From Chamaelirium japonicum (Eukaryota > Streptophyta > Magnoliopsida > Liliales > Melanthiaceae): a DNA stretch of 64,000 nt. This document shows, in pieces, positions 13,356-27,300 of the stretch; the stretch's first letter is position 1, and each line of letters begins with the position of its first letter. Where the stretch lies: the NCBI GenBank assembly GCA_947650365.1, contig OX393555.1, positions 80,543,995 through 80,607,994 of the forward strand, read 5' to 3'. Below the pieces are notes generated by a model, which did not search any database, was not told where the DNA came from, and worked only from the letters and a program-made list of their open reading frames with translations. A program made the position numbers and the translations under genes.

Positions 13356-15255
13356 GAAAAGAGAAAAAGTCCTGCTCCAGTCCATTAGCCACGAGTATAG
13401 GTGTAAAGTAAGAAGTAATCTAAATTACAAAACTCTATTTCTCAATATTTATATGATACCTTTAGGGTGGGACATATTTGATGGATCTTTCTTTCTTCTA
13501 CCTCATAATATGTTATCAGCACGAAATATCGAGCACAGCCTACCAGTCACAAGAAAACGGAGAGAGAAACTAAGACAGAAGAGAGGGAAAAAATGAGAAG
13601 AGAAAACAGAGAGAGAAACAAAAACAGAAGAGAGAGAAAAAGAGAGAAGAGAACGAAAAGATAAATGAAGAGAGAAGAAGTCCTGCTCCAGGCCATTGGC
13701 TACAGATATAGGTATGAAGTAAGAAGGAAAATAAATTCCAATACTTAACTTCTTAATATTTATACGACCCCTTTAGGGTGGAGCACATTTAACGTCTCTC
13801 TCTTTCTCCTATCTCACAATACGTTATCAGCATGAACATGTCGAGCCCAATCGATCAGTCACAAAAAAATGGAGAGAGAAATGAAGGCAGAGGAGAAAAA
13901 ACAAGAAAGAAAAGAACGGAGAGATAAACGAAGATAGAAGAGAGAAAAAGTTCTGCTCTACTCCATTAACCACGGGTCTAGGTATGAAGTAACAAGTAAT
14001 CTAAATTCCAAAACTCCACTTCTCAATAATATAATTTACACTCGCCATTCTCTTCTCACTTTTCCCATGGATTAGGGTTTCCTATAGATTGCTTAGGCCC
14101 TAAGTATACTTACCCTATAAATAATAAATAATTTATGACCCCTTTAGGGTGGGGCACGTTTGACGCTCTCTCTTTCTCTTATCCCACAACACGTTATCAG
14201 CACGAATATGTCGAGCCCAGCTGACCAGTCGTAAGAAAACAGAGAGAGAAACGAGGCCAGAAGTGAAGTTTTGGAATTTAGGTTCCTTCTTACTTCACAC
14301 CTATACCCATGGCCAAAGGATTGGATTAAGACTTCTTCTCTCTTCTCTCTTTATTTATCTCTTCATTCTCTTCTCTCTTCTTCTCTTTCTTCTATGGAGT
14401 TTTTGAATTTAGATTCCTTCTTACTTCACAACTCTACCCTTGACCAATGGACTTGAGCAGGACTTCTTCTTTATTGTCTCTTCGTTTATCTTTTTGTCCT
14501 CTTCTCTCTTTTGTCTTTGTTTATCTCTCCGTTTTCTTGTGACTAGCCAGCTGGGCATGATATGTTCGTGTTGATAATGTGTTGTGAGATGGGGGAAATA
14601 GAGAGCCGGCACACGTGCAACACCCCAAAGGGGTCGTATAAATATTGAGAAGTGGAGTTTTGGAATTTAGATTTCTTTTTACTTCATACCTATACCCGTG
14701 GCGATTGAACTGGAGCAGGACTTCTAATCTCTTATCTCTTCGTTTATCTCTTTGTTCTTTTCTCTCTTTTTCTCTTTCTTCTGTTTTTATTTCTCTCTCT
14801 GTTTTCTTATGACTAGTTGGTTGGGCTCGACATGTTTGTACTGATAATGTATTGTGAGAAGAAAGAAGAGAACCTAAATAAAATAATATTAATATCTCTA
14901 GTTTTAATAATTAAATAGAAGTTTGTTCTTATCTTCTTTCTCTTTTGTGGAGTTTTGGAATTTAGATTTCTTATTACTTCACACTTATACCCGTGGCCAA
15001 TGGATTGGAGCAGAACTTCTTCTATCTTCTCTTTTTGTTTATCTTTACGTTTTCTTCTCTATTCTTCTCTCTTTTCTCTCTTCTTCTCTCTCGTCTGTAG
15101 AGTTTTGGAATTTAGATTCCTTCTTACTCCACACCTATACCCGTGGTCAATGGACTGGAGCAGGACTTCTTCTCCCCATCTCTCTTTGTTTATCTCTCTG
15201 TTTTGTTCTCTCTTCTACCTAAATAATTTAATTAAATAACATAATTATTTAATTA

Positions 15256-16869
15256 AGAGAGAAGAGAAGATAAAAGAAAGAAGAGAATAAAGAGATAAAC
15301 AAGGAAAGAAGATAGTAGAAGTCTTACTCAGTCTATTCGCCACTGGTATAGGTGTAAAGTAAGAAGGAATCTAAATTCAAAAACTCTACTTCTCAATATT
15401 TATATGACCTCTTTAGGGTGCGGCACATGTGATGGTCCTCTCTTTCTCCCATCACACAACACGTTATCAACATGAACATGTCGTGCCTAGGCGAGACAAG
15501 AAAACGGAGATAGTAACGATAACAGAAGATAGAGAAGAAGAGAGAAGAGGACAGAGAGATAAATAAAGAGAAAAGAGAGAAGAAGTCTTGATGCAGTCCA
15601 TTGGCCACGGGTATAGATGTGAAGTAAGAAGGAATCTAAATTCTAAAACTCCACTTCTCAATAATATAATTAATCTCTCCATTCTGTTCTCTCTTCTCGC
15701 ATGGATTAGAGTTTCTTATAGATTGCTTAGGCCCTAAGTAAGCTTACCCTATAAATAATATATAACCACTTTAGGGTGGGGTATGTTTGATGACTCTCTC
15801 TTTCTCCCATTTCATAACATGTTATCTGCACGAACATGTCAAGCCCAGCCGACCAGTCGTAAGAAAATGGAGAGAAAAACGAAGACAGAAGTGGAGTTTT
15901 GAAATGTAGATTCCTTCTTACTTCACACCTATACCCATGGTCAAGGGAATAGAGTAAGACATCTTATCTCTTCTCCCTTCATTTATCTCTCTGTTCTCCT
16001 CTCTCTTCTTCTGTCTCTTCTGTCTTCTTTTCTCTCTTTGTTTTCTTGCGACTGGTTGGCTGGGCTCAATATATTCGTGCTGATAACATGTTGTGAGATG
16101 GGAGAAAGGGAGAACCGTCAAACGTGCCCTACCCTAAAGGGGCCGTATATTATTTATAGGGTAGCATAGTTACTGCCTAATCGATCTATGTCAAACCCCA
16201 ATCTATGGGAGAAGAGAGAAGAAAACGGAGAAATTTAATTATGTTATTGAGAAGTGAAGGTTTGGAATTTAGATTCCTTCTTATGTCACACCTATACCCG
16301 TGGCCAATGGACTGGAGCGGGGCTTCTTCTTTTTTCTCTCTTTATTTATCTCTTTATTCTCTTCTCTCTTCTTCTTTCTGTTCTGCCTTCGTTTCTCTCT
16401 CCATTTTCTTGTGACTTGTCGGCTGGGCTCGATATGTTCGTGCTGATAACGTATTATGAAATAGAAGAAATAGAGAGCCGTCAAATAATATTCCCCACCC
16501 TAAAAGGGTCGTATATTATTTAAAGGGTAAGCTTACTTTGGGCATAAGCAATCCATGGAAAACCCTAATCCATAGTAGAATAGAGAAGAGAACGGAGAGA
16601 TATAATTATATTATTGAGAAGTGGAGTTTTGAAATTTAGATTCCTTTTTACTTTATACCTATACTCGTGGCTAATGGACTGGAGCAGGACTTCTTGTCTC
16701 TTCGTTTATCTCTCATTTCTTTTCTCTCTTCTTCTCTCTTTTCTCTTTTCTCTTCTATCAATACGTTATAGCACGAACATGTCGAGCCCAGCTGACAAGT
16801 CAAAAGAAAATAGAGCGAGAAATGAACACAGAAGAGAGAGAAGAAGAGAGAAGAGAAAGAAGATATAAA
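15256..16869. repeat. Mosaic of forward and reverse units
   Basis: There are at least six partial or full units with strand switches. Examples are a forward unit with TTTATATGACCTCTTTAGGG near 15400, a GACAGAAGTGGAGTTTTG joint near 15885 that turns from forward to reverse, and a promoter segment on each strand. Nothing outside the repeat family is seen. Confidence 0.7.
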
Positions 16870-17065
16870 TAAAGAGAGAAGAAGAGAAATAAAATATTTT
16901 TCATGCTCATAAATTTATATAAATTATTTAATAATTTTGTAATATTTTATAATTAAATATTTAAATAATAACGTTGAGATGATACTATTTAAATATTTAA
17001 ATAAATAATATACTTTATAATATTTAAAAAATATTAATTGAAATAAATAAAATTAATAATCATTC
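16870..17065 (+). repeat. Minor AT-rich module, inverted copy
   Basis: The sequence is the reverse complement of the 7081/12467 module. It begins AAATAAAATATTTTTCATGC near the left and ends AAATTAATAATCATTCTCCC. It also carries TAACGTTGAGATGATACTAT, a terminus of the major AT module, so the two AT modules share termini. Confidence 0.7.
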
Positions 17066-17767
17066 TCCCATCTCATAATACGTTATCAGCACGAATATGT
17101 CGAGCCTAGCCGACCAGTCATAAGAAAACGGAGAGAGAAACGAAGACAGAAGAGAGAGTAGAAGAGAGAAAAGAATGGAGAGATAAACAAAGAGAGAAGA
17201 GAGAAGAAGTATTGTTCTAGTCCATTCGCCAGGGGTTTAGGTGTGAAGTAAGAAGGAATTTAAATTCCAAAACTCTACTTCTCAATAATATAATTCAATT
17301 TCTCCGTTCTCTTCACTCTTCTCCCATAGAATTGGGTTTCCTATAGATTGCTTAGGCCCTAAGTAAGCGTACCCTATAAATAATATACGACCCCTTTAGA
17401 GTGGGGCACGTTTGACTGCTCTCTCATTCTCCCATCTCACAATATATTATCTGTATAAATATGTCAAGCCCAACCAACCAGTCATAAGAAAACGGAGAGA
17501 GAAATGAAAACAGAACAGAGAAGACGAGAGAAGAGAATGAAGAGATAAACGAAGAGAGGAGAGAGAAGAAGTCCTACTCCAATCCATTGGCTACAGGTAT
17601 AAGTGTGAAGTAAGAAAGAATCTAAATTCCAAAACTCTACAGAAGAAAGAGAAGAAGAGAGAAAAGAACAAAGAGATAAATGAAGAGAGAAGAAGTCATG
17701 CTCCAGTCCATTGGCCACGGGTATAGGTGTGAAGTAAAAAGGAATCTAAATTTCAAAACTCCACTTC
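17066..17767 (+). repeat. Forward units between two inverted AT modules
   Basis: Forward units carry primer-like sites near 17080 and 17440, a promoter segment near 17330-17400, and repeated tail blocks joined as CCAAAACTCTACAGAAGAAA. The last tail block runs directly into CACTTCTCAATAGTATCATC, the left end of the AT module. Confidence 0.7.
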
Positions 17768-18620
17768 TCAATAGTATCATCTCAACGTTATTATAATTTT
17801 CATAGTAATGTTAATATAATTATTTTAATTAAATTAATTATTTATTAAATTATTAAATAATTTAATAATTTAAATAATATAATAATTAAGATTTTAGTAA
17901 AATAATTAATTTATTTATTTATTTAATTATCTATTTATTTAATTAAATTTATTATTTTATTTATTTATTATTATTATTATATTATAAAATAATTAAATTA
18001 GGTAACTATTAAATTATTTAAATTATTAAATAAAAAAATAATTATTTTAGTATATTATTACTTTATTAATTTATTTTATTAGAATTTTTTTTAAATATTA
18101 TATTATTATGAAATAATTAAATAATTAGTCAATTATTTAAATATTTAAAAACTTATTAGTATAGAAATATATTAAATAGATTATTTAATTAATCAAAAAT
18201 ATAATTTAATTATTAAATAATTTTATAATTAACTAAATAATAATTAAAATAATTTAATATGTAATTTTTTGAATATATAGATAATAAAATATTTTTTTAA
18301 ATAATTTAATATTATTTTAAATAATCAATTAAATATTTATTTATTTTAATATTTAAATAATAAATAAATTATTAAAATTAGTTAGATATTTAATTATATA
18401 GATAATTAAATAATTATTTAATTATTTAAAATTTAATTTATCAAACTAATTAAATTAATTAAATAATAGAAAGTAAAGAAGGAAGATGAGGCATACCTGA
18501 ATTTTTTTGCTTTAAAAATAATTTATATTTTTCTTTATAAAAATTTAAAATATTACAACTGTTATATGATCGTTCGATCGGATGGATATCCACCGTCCAT
18601 CCACCGTCGGATCTCTCCCA
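17768..18620 (+). repeat. Major AT-rich module in promoter orientation (full length)
   Basis: This is an inverted copy relative to 5395-6366. It begins TCAATAGTATCATCTCAACG and ends with CTGTTATATGATCGTTCGAT, then CCACCGTCGGATCTCTCCCA, immediately followed by the telo-box and TATA segment. This copy shows the natural order of the family: AT module, then promoter segment, then primer-like site, on one strand. Confidence 0.8.
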
Positions 18621-21600
18621 TGGATTAGGGTTTCCTATAGATTTCTTAGGCCTAAGTAAGCTTGCCCTATAAATAATATACAACATCTTTAGGGTGGGGC
18701 ATGTTTGATGGCTCTCTCATTCTCCCATCTCATAATATATTACCAGCACAAACATGTCGAGCCCAGCCAACCAGTCACAAGAAAATAGAGAGAGAAATGA
18801 AGACAGAAGAGAGAGAAGAGAATGAAGAGATAAACGAAGAAAAAAGAGAGAAGAAGTCATGCTCTAGTCCATTGGCTATGGGTATAGGTGTGATGTAAGA
18901 AGGAATCTAAATTCCAAAACTCTACTTCTCAATAATATTATTAAATCTCTCCATTCTCTTTTTTTTGCCTATCTCACAACACATTATCAGCACGAACATA
19001 TCGATCCCAGCCGACCAGTCATAAGAAAATTAAGAGAAAAATGAAGACAGAAGAGAGAGAAAAAGAAAGAAGAGAACGAAGAGATAAACGAAGAGAGAAT
19101 CCTACTCCAGTCCATTGGCTACGAGTATAAGTGTAAAGTAAGAAGGAATCTAAATTCCAAAATTCCATTTCTTAATAGTATCATCTCAATGTTATTATGA
19201 TTATCATAGTAATATTATAATAATTTTTTTAATTAAATTTATTATTATTTAATTATTAAAAAATTTTGACGTATGAAAGAATCTAAATTCCAAAACTTCA
19301 CTTCTTAATATTTATACGACCCCTTTAGGGTGGGACTCGTTTGACGGCTCTGTCTTTCTCCCATCTCACAACACTTTATCAGTACGAACATGTCAAGCCC
19401 AGCTGACTTGTCGAAAGAAAATGAAGAGAGAAACGAAGACAGAAAAGAGAGAAGAAGAGAGAAGAGAACATAGAGATAAATAAAGATAAAAGAGAGAAGA
19501 AGTCCTGCTCTAATTCATTGGCCACAGGTATAGGTGTGAAGTAAGAAGGAATCTAAATTCCAAAACTCCACAGAAAAGAGAAGAAGAGATAAGTGGAGAG
19601 ATAAATGAAGAGAAAAAAGAGAAGAAGTGATGCTCCAGTCCATTGGCCATGGGTATAGGTGTAAAGTAAGAAAGAATCTAAATTCCAAAACTTACTTCTG
19701 TCTTCATTTATTTCTCTATCCTCTTCTCTCTTTTTCTATCTCTTCTGTGTAGTATTGGAATTTAGATTCGTTCTTACTTCACACCTTTACCCGTTGCAAA
19801 TATACTAAAGCAGGACTTCTTCTGTTTTCTCTCTTTGTTTATCTTTCCTTTCTCTTCTCTCTTCTTCTTTCTCTTCTGTCTTTGTTTCTCTCTCAAATAA
19901 ATAATTATATTATTTAAATAAATTATTTATATAGAAGAGAGAAAAGAACAGAGAGATAAATGAAAAGAGAAGGGGATAAGAAGTCCTGCTCTAGTCCATT
20001 AGCCATGGGTATAGGTATGAAGTAAAAAGGAATCTAAATTCCAAAACTCTAAAAAAGAGAGAAAAGAAGAGAGAAGAGAAGAAGAGAGAGAGACAAAAAG
20101 AGAAGAGAATAGAAAGATAAACGAAGAGAGAAGAAGTCCTGCACCAGTCCATTGGCTACGGGTATAGGTGTGATGTAATAAGAAATCTAAATTCCAAAAC
20201 TCCACAGAAGAGAGAGAAGATAAGGAGAAACTTCTATTCAATTATTAAAACTAGAGAGATTTAAATTATTTTAATTAGGTTCTCTTCTCTCTCCTTATAA
20301 TACGTTATCAGCACGAACATATCGAGCCCAACCGACCAGCCACTAGAAAATAGAGAAAGAAACGAAGATAGAAAAGAGAGAAAAAGAGAGAAGAGAACGG
20401 AGAGATAAGCGAAGAGAGAAGAAGTCATGCTCTAGTTCATTGGCCACGGGTATAGGTGTGAAGTAAGAAGGAATCTAAATTCCAAAACTTTACTTCTTAA
20501 TATTTATACGAGCCCTTTAGGGTGGGGCACGTATAACGGCTCTCTCTTTCTCCTATCTCACAACACGTTATCAGCACGAACATGTCAAGCCCAGCCGACC
20601 AGTCAAAAGAAAATTGAAAGATAAAAACAGACAAAAGAAACAGAAGAAGAAAAAGGAGAATGGAGAGATAAATGAAGAGAGAAGTAGTCCTGCTCCAGTC
20701 CTTTGACCACGGGTATAGGTGTGAAGTAAGAAGGAATCTAAATTCCAAACTCTACTTCTATCTTCGTTTCTCTTTCCATTTTCTTACGATTGGTCGGCTA
20801 AGCTCGACATATTCGTGCTGATAATATATTATGAGATGGGAGAAAGGGAGAGCCGTCAAACGTGCCCCATCCTAAAGGGATCATATATTATTTATTATTT
20901 ATAGGGTAAGCTTACTTATGGCCTAAGCAATCTATGGGAAACCCTAATCGATGTGAGAAGAGACAAGAGAATGGAGAGAATTAATTATATTATTGAGAAG
21001 TGGAGTTTTGGAATTTAGATTCCTTTATACTTCACATCTATACCCGTGGCCAATAGACTAGAGCAAGACTTCTTCTCTCTTCTCCTTTCATTTATCTCTC
21101 TGTTCTCTTCTCTCTTCTTCTCTCTCTTTTGTCCTTATTTCTATCTTCGTTTTCTTGTGATTGATTGGTTGGGCTTGACATGTTCGTGCTGATAATATGT
21201 TGTGAGATAGGAGAAAGAGAGAGCCGTCAAATATGCCCCACCCTGAAGGGGTCATATAAATATTAAGAAGTTGAGTTTTGGAATTTAGATTCCTTCTTAC
21301 TTCACACCTATACCCATGGCCAATGGACTGGAATAGGACTTCTTCTCTCTTCTCTTTTTATTTATCTCTTCATTCTCTTCTATCTCTTCTGTCTTTGTTT
21401 CTCTCTCCGTTTTATTTTCTCTCTTCTTCTCTTTTTTCTGTCTTCGTTTCTCTCTCTATTTTCTTGTGACTGGTAGGCTGGTCTCGACATATTTGCACTG
21501 ATAATGTGTTGTGATATGGAAGAAAGAGAGAGCCGTCAAACATGCCCCACCCTAAAGGGGTCGTATAAATATTAAGAAGTGGAGTTTTGAAATTTAGATT

Positions 21601-24600
21601 TCTTCTTACTTCACACCTATACCCGTGGCTAATAGACTTGAGCATGACTTCTTCTCTTTTCTGGCTGGTAATTTTACTATAATTTTTTTAATTAAATTAA
21701 TTATTTAATTAAAACGAAGAGAGTTTTAGAATTTACTATGATAATCATAATAACATTGAGATAATATTATTGAGAAGTAGAGTTTCTCTCTTCTCTCTTC
21801 GTTTATCTCTCTGTTCTCTTCTCTTTTCTTCTCTTTCCCTCTTCTCTCTTCATTTCTGTCTCCGTTTTTTGTGACTGGTTGACTGGGTTCGATATGTTCG
21901 TGCTGATAATATATTATGAGATGGGAGAAAGAGAGAGCCGTCAAATATGCCCCACCCTAAAGGGGTCATATATTATTCATATGGTAAACTTACTTAGGGC
22001 CTAAGTAATCTATGGGAAACCCAAATCCATAAGAGAAGAGAGAAGAGAATAGAGAGAGAAGAGATAGAAGAAGACCTATTCCAGTCGATTGGCCACGGGT
22101 ATAGATGTGAAGTAAGAAGAAATCTATAGGAAACCCTAATCCATAGGAAAAGAGAGAAGAGAATAGAGAGATATTATTATATTATTAAGTAGTGGAGTTT
22201 TGGCATTTAGATTCCTTTTTACTTCACACCAATATCCATGGCGAATGGACTAGAGTAGGACTTCTTCTCTCTTCTCTCTTTGTTTATCTCTCCATTCTCT
22301 TCTCTCTTCTTTTCTCTTCTCCCAACACGTTATCAGCATGAACATGTCGAGCCCAACCGACCAGTCATAAGAAAACAGAGAGAAAAATGAAGATAGAAGA
22401 GAGAGAAGAAAAGAGGAGAGAACGGAAAGATAAACGAAGAGAGAAGAGATAAGAAGTCCTACTCCAGTTCATTAGCTACGGGTATAGATGTGAAGTAAGA
22501 ACGAATCTAAATTCCAAAACTCTACTTCTCAATATTTATACGACCCCGTTAGGGTGGGGCATGTTTGATGGCTATCTCTTTCTCCCATCACATAACACGT
22601 TATCAGCTCGACCATGTTGAGCCTAGCCGACCAGTCATAAGAAAATAAAGAGAGACATGAAGACAGAAGTAGAGTTTTAGAATTTAGATTCCTTCTTACT
22701 TCACACCTATACCCATGGTCAAAGGACTGGAGCAGGATTACTTCTCTCTTCTCTCTTTATTTATCTCTCTGTTATAAGAAAACAAAGAAAGAAATGAAGA
22801 TAGAAAAGAGAGAAGAGAACGGAGAGATAAACGAAGAGAGAATAGAGAAGAAGCCCTGCTCCAGGCCATTAGATACTACTATAGGTGTGAAGTCAGAAGG
22901 AATCTAAATTACAAAACTCCAATGAAGAGAGAGAAGAAGAGAGAAGAGAATGAAGAGATAAATAAAAAGGGAAGAGAGAAGAAGTCCTACTCCAGTCCAT
23001 TGACCACGGGTATAGGTGTGAAGTAAGAAAGAAGCTAAATTCCAAAACTCCAATTCTGTCTTTGTTTCTCTCCATTTTCTTGCGACTGGTCAGTTGGGCA
23101 CGACATGTTCGTGCTGATAGCGTATTGTGTGATGGGAGAAAGAGAAAGCCGTCAAACATGCCCCACCCTAAATGGGTCATATATAATTTATAGGGTAAGT
23201 ATTGTGAGATGGGAAAAAGAGAGAGCCGTCAAATTTGCCCTATCCTAAAGAGGTCGTATATTATTTATAGGGTAAGCATACTTAGGGTCTAAGCAATATA
23301 TGGAAAACCCTAATCCATGGAAGAAGATAGAAGAGAACGAAGAGATTTAATTATATTAATGAGAAGTGGAGTTTTGGAATTTAGATTCTTTCTTACTTCA
23401 CACCTATACCCGTGATAACTCTCTCTTTATCCCATCTTATAACATGTTATCAGCACGAACATGTCAAGCTCAGCTGACCAGTCACAATAAAATGAAAAGA
23501 GAAATGAAGACAGAAGAAAGAGGAGAAAAGAGAAGAGAACGGAGAAATAAATAATAAGAGAAGAGAAAAGAAGTCCTGCTCCAGTCCAATAGCCACGGTT
23601 ATAGACATGAAGTAAGAAGGAATCTAAATTTTAAAACTCTACTTCTCAATATTTATATGACCCCTTTAGTGTGGGGCATATTTGACATCTCTCTATTTCT
23701 TCCATCTCACAATACGTTATCAGCATGAACAAGTCTATCCTAGCCGACCAGTCACAAGAAAGCAGAGAAAGAAATAAAGATAGAAGAGAGAGAAGAAGAG
23801 AGAAGAGAACGGAGAGATAAACAAAAAAAGAAAAGAGAAGAAGTCCTGCTCCAGTCCATTGGCCACGGGTATAGGTGTGAAGTTAGAAGGAATCAAAATT
23901 CCAAAACTTTACTTCTCAATATTTATACGACCCCTTTAGGGTGGGGCATATTTGACGGCTTTATCTTTCTCCCATTTCACAATACGTTATTAGTACGAAC
24001 ATATCGAGCCCACTCGACCAGTCACAAGAAAACGGAGAGAGAAACGAAAACAGAAGAGAGAGAGGAAAAGAGAAGAGAATGGAGAGATAAACAAAAAAAG
24101 AAAAGAGAAGAAGTCCTTCTCTAGTCCATTGGCCATGGGTATAGGTGTAAAGTAAGAATAAATCTAAATTCCAAAACTCCACTTCTCAATAGTATCATCT
24201 CAAAGTTATTACGATTATTATAGTAAATTCCAAAACTCTCTTAATTATAAACGATTATTAATTAAAAAAATTATAGTAATAATGTTGAGCTGATACTGTT
24301 AAGTAGTAAAGTTTTGGAATTTAGATTCCTTTTTACTTCACATCTATACCCGTGGTGATAATTAATTAAATAAGTCAAATATTTATAGGGTAAGCTTACT
24401 TAGAGCCTAAGCAATCTATGGGAAACCCTAATCCATAAGAGAGATTCGACGATGGACAGTCATCCGATCAAAATAAATAAAATAAATAAGCAATCTCCTA
24501 TCTCATAATACGTTATCAGCACGAACATTTCGAGCCCAGTCGACCAGTCATAAGAAAACGGAGACAGAAATGAAAACAAAAAGAGAGAAGAAGAACGAAG

Positions 24601-26127
24601 AGAATAGAGAGATAAACGAAGAGAGAAGAAGTTCTGCTCCAATCCATTAGCCATGGGTATAGGTGTGAAGTAAGAAGGAATCTAAATTCCAAAATTCCAC
24701 AGAAAAGAGAGAAGAAGAGAGAAGATAACGGAGAGATAAATAAAGAGAGAAGAGAGAAGAAGTCCTGCTCCAGTCCATTGGCCACGGGTATTTGTGTAAA
24801 GTAATAAGGAATCTAAATTCCAAAACTCCACTTATTAATAATATAATTAAATCACTTTGTTCTCTTCTGTCTCTGTTCTCTTCTCTCTTCTCCTGTGGAT
24901 TAGGGTTTTCTATAAATTGCTTAGGCCCCAAGTAAGTTTACCCTATAAATAATATACAACCCCTTTAGGGTGGGAAAAGTTTGACGACTCTTTTTTTCTC
25001 CTATCTCAATAAGTTATCAGCACGAACATATTGAGCCTAGCCAACCAGTCATAAGAAAATAGAGAGAGAAACGAAGACAGAAGAGAGAGAAGAAGAGAGA
25101 AGAGAACGGAGAGATAAACGAAGAGAGAAGAAGTCCTACTCCAGTTCATTGGCCATGGGTATAGCTGTGAAGTAAGAAAGAATCTAAATTCCAAAACTCT
25201 ACTTCTCAATAATATAATTAAATCTCCCTATTCTCTTCTCTCTTCTCTCATAGATTAGGGTTTCCTATAGATTGCTTAGTCCCTAAGTAAGCTTACCCTA
25301 TAAATAATATAAGACCCCTTTAGGTTGGGGCATGTTTCATGGCTCTCTCTTTCATTCATCTCACAATACCTACCCTATAAATAATATATGACCCCTTTAG
25401 GGTGGGGTACATTTGACGGCTCTCTCTTTCTCCCATCTCATAACATGTTATCAGTACGAACATGTCGAGCCCAGCAGACCAGTCGCAAGAAAATAGAGAG
25501 AAAAACGAAGACAGAAGTGGAGTTTTGGAAATTAGATTCCTTATTACTTCACACCTATAACCGTGGCCAATAAACTAGAGCATGACTTCTTCTCTCTTCT
25601 TTTTTTATTTAACTCTATATTCTTTTCTCTCTTTTTCTCTCTCTTCTGTAGAGTTTTGGAATTTAGATTCTATCTTACTTCACACCTATACCTGTGGCCA
25701 ATAGTTAGAGCAGGACTTCTTCTCTCTTCTCTCTTCGTTTATCTTTTTGTTCTCTTCTCTCTACTTTTCTCTCGTCTATCTTTGTTTCTCTTTCTATTTT
25801 CTTGTGACTGATCGGGTAGGATCGACATGTTCTACTGATAACGTATTATAAGATAAGAGAAAGAAAGAGCCATCAAACATGCCCCACCCTAAAGGGGTCG
25901 TATAAATATTAAGCAGTGGAGTTTTGGAATTTAGATTTCTTCTTACTTTACACTATACCCGTGGCCAATGGACTGAAACAGGACATTTTCTCTCTTATCA
26001 CTTCATTTATCTCTCTGTTATCTTTTCTCTTCTTCTTTCTCTTTTGTCTTCGTTTCTCTCTTCATTTTCTTGTGACTAATCGGCTGGGCTCGACATATTC
26101 GTAAAGATAACGTGTTGTAAAATGGGA
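18621..26127. repeat. Mosaic of units with short AT inserts
   Basis: Forward and reverse units are intermixed, about one per 300-450 bp. Notable inserts are a foldback-like piece at 19170-19265, a short AT insert at about 19895-19930, the inverted 20225-20290 marker, a half foldback at 21675-21780, the foldback block at 24187-24300, and an edge remnant of the major AT module at 24440-24470. No gene is seen. The longest open frames (about 90 codons) are the same peptide families as elsewhere in the array. Confidence 0.7.
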
Positions 26128-26407
26128 GAAACAATAAGCCGTCAAACATGCCCCACCTTAAAGGGGTACTATTAATATTGAGAAGTGGAGTTTTGGAATT
26201 TAGATTCTTTTTTTCTTCACACCTATACCCATAGCCTATAGACAGGAGCAAGACTTCTTCTCTCTTATCTCTTTTTTTAGCTCTTAGTTCTCTTCTCTCT
26301 CCTTCTCTCTCCATCTCTCTCTTCTATCTTCATTTCTCTCTCTGTTTTTTTAAGACTGGTCCATTGGGCTTGACATATTCGTGTTGATAACGTATTGTGA
26401 GATGGGA

Positions 26408-26590
26408 GATTGCTTATTTATTTTATTTATTTCAATTAATATTTTTTTAAATATTATAAAGTATATCGTTTCTTTAAATATTAAAATAGTATCATCTCAA
26501 TATTATCATATAAATATTTAATTATAAAACATTTTATATTTATTAAATAATTTATATAAATTTATATGCATAAAAAATATTTTATTTCTC
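26408..26590 (-). repeat. Minor AT-rich module, copy 3
   Basis: It starts AGATTGCTTATTTATTTTAT and ends CATAAAAAATATTTTATTTC. With its flanks (GGTCCATTGGGCT on the left) it matches 7025-7262, so D3 copy A also contains part of the D2 higher-order unit. The partner copy at 55.9 kb lacks this block. Confidence 0.75.
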
Positions 26591-27194
26591 TTCTTCTCTT
26601 TTTATTTATCTCTCTGTTCTCTTCTCTCTTCTTCTCTCTCTTCTGTCTTCGTTTCTTGTATCGTTATCTTGTGACTGGCCGGTTGGGCTCGACACGTTCG
26701 TGCTGATAACGTGTTGTGAGAAGAGAGAAGAGAATGGAGAGAACAATAAAGAGAGAAGAGAAAAAAAGTCTTACTCCAGTCCATTCGCCACCGGTATAGG
26801 AGTGAAGTAAGAAGGAATCTAAATTTCAAAACTCCAATTCTCAATAATATGATTAAATATCTCCGTTCTCTTCTCTATTCTCCCATGGATTAGGGTTTCC
26901 CATAGATTGCTTAGGCCTTAAATAAGCTTACCCTATAAATAAATACGACCCCTTTAGGGTTGGGCATGTTTGATGGATCTCTTTTTCTCCCATCTCACAA
27001 TTCTTTATCAGCATGAACATGTCGAGCCCAGCTGACCAGTTGCTAGAAAACAAAAAGAGAAACGAAGACAGAAAAGAGAAGAGAACGGAGAGATAAATAA
27101 AGAGAGAAGAGAAAAGAAATACTGCTCCAGTCCATTCACCGTGGGTATAAGTGTGAAGTAAGAATAAATCTAAATTCCAAAACTCCACTTCTTA

Positions 27195-27300
27195 ATAGCA
27201 TCATCTCAAATTTATTATAATTATCATAGTAAATTCCAAAACTCTCTTCGTTTTAATTAAATAATTAATTTAATTAAAACAATTATAGAAATATTATCAG
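27195..27300 (+). repeat. Foldback-derived short AT element, D3 copy A
   Basis: It begins TAATAGCATCATCTCAAATT and ends ATTATAGAAATATTATCAGT. The partner at 56470-56578 is nearly the same. Confidence 0.65.

Larger units (their letters stand above)
10810..15255. repeat. Higher-order unit D2, copy 2
   Basis: This matches 5395-9845 module by module: major AT module 10810-11740, minor AT module 12467-12640, foldback-derived block 13245-13355, short AT insert 14872-14945, and CTAAATAATTTAATTAAATAA at about 15215-15245 (partner near 9820-9845). Beyond about 15300 the similarity to copy 1 fades. Confidence 0.8.
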
